From Telmatactis stephensoni (Eukaryota; Cnidaria; Anthozoa; Actiniaria; Isophelliidae): a DNA stretch of 64,000 nt. A program made the translations under genes and the position numbers. Below, in pieces: positions 55,701-64,000 of the stretch (positions are counted from its first letter, which is position 1; every line of letters begins with the position of its first letter). The DNA is taken from the NCBI GenBank assembly GCA_029948255.1, contig JALIZF010001459.1, forward strand, positions 264,003 through 328,002, in the 5' to 3' direction. The notes beneath the pieces were generated by a model. That model had not been told where the DNA came from. It worked only from the letters and a program-made list of their open reading frames with translations, and made no database searches.

Positions 55701-58700
55701 TTTAAGTTTTTATTAGAAGGACAAAATAATAAAATAATGTGTGTAGTACAAATAAACATCTTCAATCTTGCGCCTTAAAAACTAAGGTGTTTCATTGTAT
55801 TCACAGGCTATAACAAGTCTCTGATTTTATCATGTAGACTTTTTATTTTGCTTCTTATTCCATCTTTGATATTTATAATTGTTTATCATGGGTTTTTTTT
55901 CAGCCACAGCTGCTAGCTTTGTCCTTTTGGAATCCACCATTTCAATATAAATTTGTTGCATTTCAATCAACTCTTGTCATAAACTGTTCAACTAATGGTA
56001 CCAATGTCACTACATCTTTGTATTATCAACTCCCTGGAACTTCTCCTTGGAAACAAATCACTAAAGATAAGCCTGATGTAGCAATCAGTGGTGATGTCTA
56101 TTCAATTATAAATATAAAAATTCATGATGGAGGATATTACAAATGCAAGGCAACTGATGGAAGTGGTCAGACCATTGAATGGCCTTCTGGTCGTGGTCTT
56201 GTGATTACAAACAGACAAGTTGTACCTGAGATAACTATTGAACCCAAACACCATGTCCAGTTAACACAAGGGGAAAGCCAAAATTTTACTTGTAAAAGTT
56301 TTGGCAAAAGAATTACACTGACTTGGTACAAAGTTGTTAACAAGCAAAACATCCCATTTCCAATGGACAAAACTGTATCTTTATATGATGATGCTACGAG
56401 GACCATCAGAAATGTTCTTATGTTCAAAAATGCCCAACCAAGTGACACATGCGTTTTAAGGTGTGTTTTGACTTTCGGAAGTAAAAGTAAGGAAAAATAT
56501 GGTGCACTGACCGTTTATGGTAAGTAAAAGTTGTTGTTTTTAACTAGATTACCTGGGTATATACATACAAAATCTTTTGCATGTGGCTGCCCTTAAAGCT
56601 GATCTGCATTGATTTACTTCATTTGTATGTATGTGTTGGTGATAAATTTCTTTTCCAAGTGTTGAAATCAGCTTGAATCTATACTGAAAAATGCGTGGAA
56701 AATACTTAGTACATATTTGTTTTTGCACTTTTTAAAAATACAGTATAAACCACCCATAAAATAGACTGTATAGTTAGTTAGTTTGTTCTTTTTTGATTCT
56801 GATATCACTTAGTATACACACTGATTTATCATATGATCAATTTTAGTTAGTTTCTATAAAAAATTCTAAATTCCTGATGTAACTGTATCGTATCATAACT
56901 GTACAGTGTTCCCACTCATACAAAAACCACTCTGAATTTTTGTAATTGTCAATTTTTGCAACAAAAGTTGTTCATAGTAGTTGCAGATTGCATTGATTAA
57001 CATGAAAATCATTTTGAGAAATTGTAATAGTTTTGATTAATTGGTAACAGGACTTGGTGCCATCCAATTCCATCTGTAATCATTTAGTTTTGATTAATTG
57101 GTAATAGGACTTTGTGCTATCCAAGTCCATCTGTAATCATACTCAGAATAAACAACTTGGACATCCCACTACATATATGTAGTCCAATTTTGTTTATCCC
57201 TTACAAACCAAATAAAACTCCACACAGTCCTACCATTATGCCTAGACCAAATAGCTAAGTTTTATAGTTATTGAATATGTTCATTATGCCATTCTATTTA
57301 CAGAAAAGAAATCACCAATTGTAACACTCTCTCCTGTGTTTCTTAATGTTACAAATCTTGAAAGTGTGAAAATGGAGTGCACCATTCAAAGTCACCCCAA
57401 ACCCATAATCAAATGGTACCAAGGAAACAAAGAAGTAACAATACCTGGATGTCGGCTAGATCCAAGTTTTAATAGACCTTGTAAAGGGCTCAAGTACTAC
57501 ATGGAGATGAAAACCATCAGTTCTTTTAAAGAGTACAAGAGCATTTTAAAAATACTGAAGGCAGTCTATCCTGATGATCAGGGGATGTATCGCTGTGAGG
57601 CATCCAATGAACTAGGAAAAGATCAAGGGTATAGCTTTATTAACATTGAAAGTAAGTGGTTTAGTGTTTTTTTATTCAGATTGTCAAGAAGGGTGTACTG
57701 ACATATTTTGTGGCCGAAACGTCTAGTACAATAGAATCCTTTTGACCAGTGAGTAGTTCGTAGGATGTCATTTTTCTAATTCTACAATATCTATATCCTC
57801 TTGACATCAGCGTTGAGTATTAGTTTGATCCTACTCACTAGTGGCATGGTTGTTGGTGTTCAGACTACCTCTCTACAATTATATTATGTATGTATGTATC
57901 ACAGTTTTCCTATCACTTTGATCTACAGAGAGACGGCATTATTTTCCAGTAATGCCGTCTCAAAATTATTGCTTGTGATTGGCCCAAACATTGAGGACTG
58001 CACCAAAGTGGCTTTCTTCAAAATCACAAAAACCTACTGAAAATCAATTCAAAATTGAGCAGCAAATATAAAACAACGTTTTAGATAATATCCGTGATAA
58101 AATTGGTAATTTTGTTTTCGTTTTTGGTTCAATTACTTCAAAGTCACAGCAAAAGTGAATGCTGTCAAACAGAATAAAAAACTACCTCAATTTGTAAAAA
58201 CCTTCAATTTTTAGAGTACATTTTGTTATATGTTCTTCTCATCAAACCTCATCAACTGTCAATCAAAGTAATCTGTTACTTTGCTTTGAGCTGTCACTTA
58301 CTGTTTACAGTTATAAACTGAATGCAAAATCATATCCCCCTGTTAAAAGCTGTGTCTGCCTAACATCTAAATGTTCCTGTTTAAAGAAAATATATGGCAT
58401 GCAGCATAAACCAGAGTTCATAAAGTGAGTTAACATTGTATAGGAACCACAAAAGTTCACAACTGTCCACTGTCCACAAGAACTAGTGCCTGTATTACGC
58501 AGGTGTCCACTGTATTTATAAGGTTTAATTTATTAACATTAGGTACATTTACATCCGCCATAAATAGGTGGTTTGGGCTGTTTTGAGCTAAAACTGCTTA
58601 GGGTGCATTTTACATGGCTGATCTGGGCTGAGTTTCGCACAGAACATGTTTCAGCATGGGAGGCAAAGACTTTCATGTTGTCTCAGATAGAAAAGAAACT

Positions 58701-61700
58701 CCATTCCAGTAATCAACACCACCTAGGACAAAACCTACCATGTATACACACCCTTAATTACAATTAACTTGATTTGAGCTGATTTGATTGAAGTATATTA
58801 ATTAAATTTAGATAATCATTAACTGAAATTCACTGTCTTTCATAGGAAAACCTTTAATTGTCCAGAACCCTGATGTAATTACCAAAGCAAAAGATACTCC
58901 TGCTACAGTGGAATGTGAGATAGAGAAAAGCAATCCTACACCTACATGGACTTGGGAATATCAAATACAATTTTGCGTCAAGGGATCAGGTGTCTGCAAC
59001 CCACGTGAAAAGGAATGGAAGACTCTCCCACTAAATGACCCCAAAGAACCTGTGCAAAAAATTACTCCTCCTCTAGGGACACCTTCAAATAGGAGTGTTG
59101 TTTCTGTTCCAGGCTCAGTAGGAGATTCATTCTACAGATGTATAGCTTCTAATAAATATGGATCAGACAACTTGACAAGAACATTATATCGTACTGGTGG
59201 GTAGAAATTGTACTATGCTTTTCATTATTTCATAAGAGATAGAGAAGCATTTAAATTAATTGCCACTTTGTAAATTATGTTTGGTGAGCCATTAGATTAA
59301 ATAGACACTCACTAAGCATTAACTTGAGATACCCTGATTCTGCACATGACGTCATGCAGCAACCTATGTATGTGTGGCATGCTTGAAAAAACAAATTTTT
59401 CCCTAACCTAATTCAGACCCAAATAGGTATAAAAGCTTATTACTTAATGGCCTTACACAGCTGTAGAATTTAAAAGTCAGTGTATTTCAATTTTTAAAAT
59501 TTGAGACACTAAGAAATACATGTAGGTCATTCTCCAAATTATTGTGGTGACCCAAGAGACATTTATGTTTTTAAATAGTCTGAAAGCTGACATCTATGCC
59601 AGCCAGCTGCCATTATGTGGAAATCTGAGCCAATTATACGATGCCATGGCATCGTTTCTATTGTGTATTTTGCTGCTCAGAAAAAAAAACTGACAACTGA
59701 AATTCTACTTCTTTAAAACTTGATATACCTTCGGTATCTCAAGAAAAAAGGAATATAGATAGCACCAAATTTACTTCATTCACTTCTCACCTTATTTTGG
59801 TCTTGATTTTGAGCATGAGCAAATTAATGAAAGGGTGTTGAATAATCCCTGCAAAAAGTCAGAAAAAAGTCAGGGAATTGCAACATTTCAGTCAAAGGTC
59901 TTGATGTCTCAATTTTTCACAAATTTATAGCCACCTCAGAACCTCAAATATCAAAAAAAGTAAATTGCATTTGAAAGATGAAAATCAGTCCTACTTATGT
60001 GCGAGTTAGATTTTGATAGTTTTTATGACTTTTTTTTCAAAACCTTCTAGCTTTTATTAAGATGTACAGAAAAAAAAAAAGAAAAATTTAGGATAGGATG
60101 TGGTGCTAGATTTTCAGATTTTCAAGGCTATGAATACTACCACATATATACATAGCATCCACCATATTTTAATATTTTAGAACACAGGAAGACTGCTTAA
60201 ATTGCAGTGCACAAAATATGTGCAAGTGTTATGTACACAAATGGGCAAGCATGCTACATGTATCTTAACCCTTGGCCAGTGCTAAATGTGGCTAAATGTA
60301 ATTTAGGCAAAGTTAAAGTCAAGGCCGTTGGTCAGCGGTCTACTGCTGCTGCGGGGTGCCTTCACCCTTGTTACAGGGCCGGCCCATGTGCTTGCTACTG
60401 CTATGGATCATGCGATCCCTTGTTGCTTGAGTGCTGCCGATGAGTTTAACCTGTTTTTAAACAACTGAGCCCTGTCTCTTCCATTAAAGACTATGAGTGA
60501 ATCCCTGTTTGGTGTTGTATTGTAGAAATGATGTACTGTAATGAGCATAAAGTAATAAAGTACAAGTAAACAAAAGGAACAAGGAATGTGTTAACTGTAT
60601 TAACAGTCAATCTGTATATTATGTTTTGAAATAGATTTATTATTTTCTTTGCAGTGAATTATGAACCAATATATATCCAAAAAACTGACAAACCTCGGGT
60701 ATATACAGCTGGAATTAAGGATATAAAAATCTCCTGTAATTTAATGAAACAGTCTGTGTTGTATGGTGGTGCTGTTTGGTATAAGGATGGCAAACAAATA
60801 TCCAGTAAGACTGACCATAGAGTTACAAACATCAAGAGAAATAGCAGCAAAAGTGATGGACTCTATGTTACCTATGATTTTACATTGACGAACACAACTG
60901 TCAATGACACTGGCCTGTATACTTGTAAAATGGGAGTCTTTGGAAGAAAGAGTGCTTCTGTTAACGTTACAGTCACAGGTAAAGCTATCATTGTTGTCAT
61001 AAACCCTATTTATAGGAGCAAGGATGGCACACTTGGTTAGTGTGCAGCCTTTGGTTTGAGAGGTCTTGAGTTCCATTCCCAGTGACCTCACATCCTTTAC
61101 TTCTTCCCGTGTAGCTTTAATTAACTTCAGAAACACATAAGGGAGTTTTCAACCCCTTATGTGTTTCTGTTAACTTTAAATACCTGTTCTATTTACTTAC
61201 TGCAGACTATTTTTAAATTACAAAATGTGTGTTTGTGGGTGGGGTTTGAGATATAGGGTCATTTTTTCCCAATCGCACCCAAACCCTAGTTGAAAAAAGA
61301 TACAAATAAGCATCACTTTTTGGCCACTGTTTTTCATTGTTTATTTTTATGTTTTCCCCAAAAAGGGCGTGTTGAGCCAAACATAACAGGACTAGTTTCA
61401 CAAGAGGTGAAACAAGGTGACGTGGATTATGTTGAACTTAGATGTGATACACCACATGCAAATCCAAAGCCTACATTGACTTGGTATAGGAAGGGTTCAA
61501 AAGATTCAGACGAGAAAATGAAAATTGCTGAAAATCCATACAGTCTTAATAGTAGAGCTGACTGTGAGTCAAGAAAAGTTGGACATTTCTTTCTCCAAGG
61601 ACAACCTGGAAACCCATTAATCATCTGTAATCCAACACATCCTGACAATACTAAATGGTACATGTGTGTAGCTGAAAACATTGAAGGAAGTAGCACTGCA

Positions 61701-64000
61701 TATGCGAAAGTTAACGTCTTGGGTAAGCATTTTTCTCTAGCCCAGCAGGTTAGGTCTTTTCCATAAGGCATCAGAAACATGTTTTTTATGTACAAGTCTT
61801 AATAAAAAGGATGACTTCAATAAAGGTACATATACTTACACTGCAAGCAGAGGGATTTTTAAATCTTCCCACAAGCTCAAAGGAAAAACCCCTCTGCAAG
61901 AATCAACATTTGAATCTTGATGCTTCTGCTTTTGTTGCTTGTGAAAACCAAGCCAAAAAGATGTAATGACTTTGTCTGAAATATTTTACACTCTGATTGT
62001 AAAAATGTATTGCATATTTCACATAACCGCCGCCCGGTTGGCTCAGTTGGTTGAGCGTCGGTCTTTCGTGCGGGAGGTCGGGGTTCGAATCCCGGCCGGA
62101 CCAACACTCAGGGTCTTTAAATAATTGAGGAGAAGTTGCTGCCTTTGTAATTACAACTGCAAATGGTTAGATCTTCACGTCTTCTCGGATAAGGACGTTA
62201 AACCGTAGGCCCCGTCTCTCTAACACTTCACCACTTGCACCGGAGGGACGTTAAAGAACCCACACCACTATTCGGGGAGAGTAGGCCATGAAGTTGCCGG
62301 TGGTGTGGTCTGACCTACACTACCAGCATTGAGGTCGGCTTGGCGTAAATGCAATAATGGGCTACTTGTCAATGAGACCTCATACTATAAATACAGCAAG
62401 TAGTCTAATGAGCTTTGCCAAGTGCTGGGACCATACAGATACAGATACAGATACATAATTGCTTTCATTCCATCATTTGCAGTGTATGTGTGCACTGACA
62501 GTTTCAAAAATGTATATAGCTTAATCATTGATTTCTGAAGTGACTAAGAATTCTGTTTTTTAACTCGTGGATTGCAAATCCACGAGTTATTAGTCATACT
62601 GTCTATTTGATTCTCTTGGGAGGGGAGGTACCCAAGGATGATTTCTAACATAAGAATTGCTTTTTGTCTCTTTCTGAGCTGCTATTCGTTTTTTGTAGCA
62701 AAAGCAAACATTATAAACAAAGGGAAAACCAAGATATCTGTCAGCTTGGGAAAATCTTTTAATATATCCTGTCGTGCAGAAGGTAATCCCAAACCTGAAG
62801 TCACATGGTCAAGAGCTGGCAGTTCTGAGGTACTGAAACGTGGTGAAGGCATGGCAATATTGCATTTAGAGGATGTTCAAGAGAAGGATTTGGGGAATTA
62901 CACATGCAATGCAACAAACTACTTGACTGCTACTGCTTTGTTTAGACTTTCAGGTATTTATGAAAATTTCATTGACATTTTTTTACTTTGATATTTAACG
63001 ATTGTTACAATTCATTAAACATTGCACTTAAACTGTCAAGTGGAGAGCTGGTATCAATAGATTTTTTTAAATCATTAAAGGGGTATTTGGAATTGGAAAT
63101 AATTTGGCTGAAACTTAGTAAAACCTATCTGTAATACTCTCAATGATCACCAAAAGCAACATTTTCTTTACATTCAAAGGAGACAAATAGAAATTTTCAA
63201 GTATTTTAGCATTTAAGTTGTGAGTAAATGACATTTACTCAATGCTGTTGTTCTTTTAGACTTTATACCAAAATTTCTCTTTGATAATGAGTTTGAAATG
63301 CAGATTTTTGGGCAGAGGGTAGCTAGTTATTTAACTACATTCATCTTCAGATAGAAATAATCAATTTTCATCGATTTTCATCCAAGTGGGCCTTTAAGTA
63401 ACAAACGTGATATTTAATACCATCTTTGATCAACAGTTGCAAAATTCAGGTTCTGTGAATCTCTGGGAAGTCTAAATTTCCCACATCAAATAGTTTTCGA
63501 TGGTCAACTAATTCCCAAAAATTCCTAAATATACTTAGACACTTTCAGTGAGCTCAAAAGTGTATTTGGGAATCCTTGGAAATTCTTAGGAATTCTCAAT
63601 AGGAATTCTTAAGAGTATTTACTAGGAACTTCCAATAAAACTTTCCTAGGAACTTCCAATGAACTTATCTGATCGATAATTCAACTAGAGTACAAACACT
63701 AAAAGTGTGCAACATAATTAGTACTAAATAGTGCTAAATTATGCAAATTCCTTTGTTTTCTATTGTTTAATTAGTGCTATTTAGTATTAAATAGTGCAAA
63801 ATATTGCACACTTTTAGTGTTTGTACTCTACTTTTGATGCTTATATTTCTTTGTAGTTTTATCAGTTTATAGCTGCTTTATTATAATATATATAGAGAGA
63901 GATTTTAATTATTATGAAAAATGTTGTGATATATTTATTATATAATTTGTATTTGTATATATATTTTTAGTAGTCACATCTCCCATGGAAACCAGTGTCA
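52662..64000 (+). CDS. Ig gene D: multi-Ig receptor or adhesion protein, 3' end outside window
   Basis: Plus-strand gene with at least eight exons: 52662-52743 (signal peptide), 55917-56519 (Ig1-Ig2), 57304-57651 (Ig3), 58846-59196 (Ig4), 60655-60978 (Ig5), 61366-61722 (Ig6), 62699-62953 (Ig7) and a further exon opening at 63971. Every junction is phase 1, giving about 783 residues so far without a stop. Ig2-Ig7 carry the cysteine pair and an F-strand motif such as GMYRCEASN, SFYRCIASN, GLYTCKMG or GNYTCNATN. Exons 2-4 match exons 2-4 of gene A; exon 2 and its following intron match gene C almost base for base. The series of I-set/C2-type domains suggests an extracellular adhesion or recognition protein; whether it ends in a membrane segment, fibronectin repeats or a kinase cannot be seen. 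If exon 2 used the first AG (55903) the frame would break; the third AG (55916) keeps it. Confidence 0.8.
52744..55916. other. first intron of gene D
   Basis: 3.2 kb, AT-rich, with the inverted-repeat element at 54590-55205 and a (TC)n tract near 55458-55485. I saw no other exon in it. Confidence 0.5.
54590..55205. mobile_element. inverted-repeat element in gene D intron 1
   Basis: The left arm GTAGGTTTTGAAGTTTATCA, TGTTAAATTCTACTTTTTTT and GCTCATGGGAGTATTCATCA is mirrored at 55068-55190 with about 90% identity. The interior words TCATAAAA and TTTCAGCTTTGTTATGT also pair. Arms exceed 100 bp. No transposase frame. Confidence 0.8.
55917..56519 (+). CDS. exon 2 of gene D: Ig pair related to gene C
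   Basis: 201 codons with this start. Ig1: VINCSTNGTNVTTSLYYQ ... GGYYKCKATDGSG; Ig2: NFTCKSFGKRITLTWYK ... SDTCVLRCVLTFG. Relative to gene C there is one added base near 55921 (TTTGTCC for TTTGCC). Donor TTTATG|GTAAGT, as in gene C. Confidence 0.72.
57304..57651 (+). CDS. exon 3 of gene D: third Ig domain
   Basis: Acceptor ATTCTATTTACAG, donor GAAA|GTAAGT. Contains KMECTIQSHPKPIIKWYQG and YPDDQGMYRCEASNELG, with the extra cysteine pair PGCRLDPSFNRPCKG seen also in gene A. Confidence 0.85.
58846..59196 (+). CDS. exon 4 of gene D: fourth Ig domain
   Basis: Acceptor CTTTCATAG, donor ACTG|GTGGGT. Contains TVECEIEKSNPTPTWTWEY and DSFYRCIASNKYGS. An added cysteine pair (FCVKGSGVC) sits between the core cysteines and is absent from the gene A counterpart. 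Confidence 0.85.
60655..60978 (+). CDS. exon 5 of gene D: fifth Ig domain
   Basis: Acceptor TATTTTCTTTGCAG, donor ACAG|GTAAAG. Contains IKISCNLMK ... AVWYKDGKQI ... NDTGLYTCKMGVFG and several N-glycosylation sequons (NSS, NTT, NDT, NVT). Confidence 0.85.
61126..61170. repeat. short hairpin in gene D intron
   Basis: AGAAACACATAAGGG, a short loop, then CCCCTTATGTGTTTCT: a 15-bp stem in the intron between Ig5 and Ig6. Confidence 0.75.
61366..61722 (+). CDS. exon 6 of gene D: sixth Ig domain
   Basis: Acceptor TTTTCCCCAAAAAG (purine-rich just before AG, so weaker), donor TTGG|GTAAGC. Contains VELRCDTPHANPKPTLTWYR and KWYMCVAENIEGS, plus two further cysteines (ADCESR and LIICNP). Confidence 0.83.
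62031..62455 (+). mobile_element. tRNA-derived SINE, plus strand
   Basis: TTGGCTCAGTTGGTTGAGCG (A box) and GGTTCGAATCCC (B box) in a degenerate tRNA fold, then a long body with GGACGTTAAACCGTAGGCCC and TTAAAGAACCCACACCACTA, and a tail of ACAGAT repeats. It lies between Ig6 and Ig7 of gene D. The body differs from the other SINEs in the window. Confidence 0.78.
62560..62592. repeat. short palindrome in gene D intron
   Basis: TAACTCGTGGATTGCAAATC then CACGAGTTA: a 13-bp stem with a short loop, 107 bp before the Ig7 exon. Confidence 0.7.
62699..62953 (+). CDS. exon 7 of gene D: seventh Ig domain, I-set
   Basis: Acceptor TTCGTTTTTTGTAG, donor TCAG|GTATTT. At 85 codons it is a compact I-set domain: NISCRAEGNPKPEVTWSRAG ... 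DLGNYTCNATNYL. Confidence 0.85.
63687..63829. mobile_element. fold-back element in gene D intron
   Basis: AGAGTACAAACACTAAAAGT then GTGCAA at the left, and TTGCACACTTTTAGTGTTTG then TACTCT at the right: 26-bp perfect inverted ends, with an inner pair around TAGTACTAAATAGTGC. Confidence 0.85.
63971..64000 (+). CDS. start of exon 8 of gene D, cut by the window edge
   Basis: ATATATATTTTTAG acceptor, then a phase-1 frame reading VVTSPMETSV after joining. Too short to assign a domain. Confidence 0.5.

Noticed and set aside
60207..60443. Plus-strand frame between Ig4 and Ig5 of gene D
   Set aside because: Has no Ig features and lies wholly in an intron, without phase-1 splice sites.
62035..62107. 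Functional tRNA gene
   Set aside because: The acceptor stem is mismatched, and the sequence continues into a SINE body with an ACAGAT tail.

Overview
The window reads as animal nuclear DNA. It is AT-rich, genes are split by GT-AG introns, and there are tRNA-derived SINEs, many short inverted-repeat elements, long microsatellites and a full-length BEL/Pao retrotransposon. The style (clustered multi-exon immunoglobulin (Ig) genes with phase-1 exons) would fit an anthozoan cnidarian such as a coral, but that is inference; nothing in the sequence names the species.

Layout. 1-0.4 kb: possible last exon of an upstream gene. 0.6-5.4 kb: two tandem arrays, a ~43-bp minisatellite and a ~112-bp satellite whose every unit carries a palindrome. 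5.4-13.6 kb: short inverted-repeat elements and SINE pieces, plus a weakly supported minus-strand gene (secretion-signal exon at 11.5 kb, candidate exons at 10.9 and 7.4 kb). 13.67-20.34 kb: an apparently intact BEL/Pao element with matching LTRs, a 5-bp target duplication and one open gag-pol frame. 21.2-25.3 kb: minus-strand Ig gene A. 29.3-38.7 kb: minus-strand Ig gene C, built from a tandem duplication that gives three copies of one two-Ig exon. 42.9-45.9 kb: minus-strand Ig gene B with a Lys/Arg-rich linker. 46-52.6 kb: no gene seen; microsatellites and palindromes. 52.66 kb to the right edge: plus-strand Ig gene D, with at least seven Ig domains and running off the window.

How the genes relate. 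Genes A, C and D share a secretion-signal exon ending in phase 1 (mostly ...CAA G|GT) and the same two-Ig exon; A and D also share the next two Ig exons in the same order. Gene 0 has the same type of signal exon and upstream region. Gene B has the same exon-phase logic but its own domains. All exons are phase 1-1, so they can be duplicated, deleted or shuffled without frame damage, and the locus shows this happening: exon triplication in C, a recent inverted copy of the C exon and its intron in D, a moved splice donor in A, and a decayed partial exon copy beside A. No transmembrane segment was found in A, B or C, which look secreted; D is incomplete. This is the architecture expected of a fast-evolving family of cell-surface or secreted recognition proteins, but function is not shown by sequence alone.
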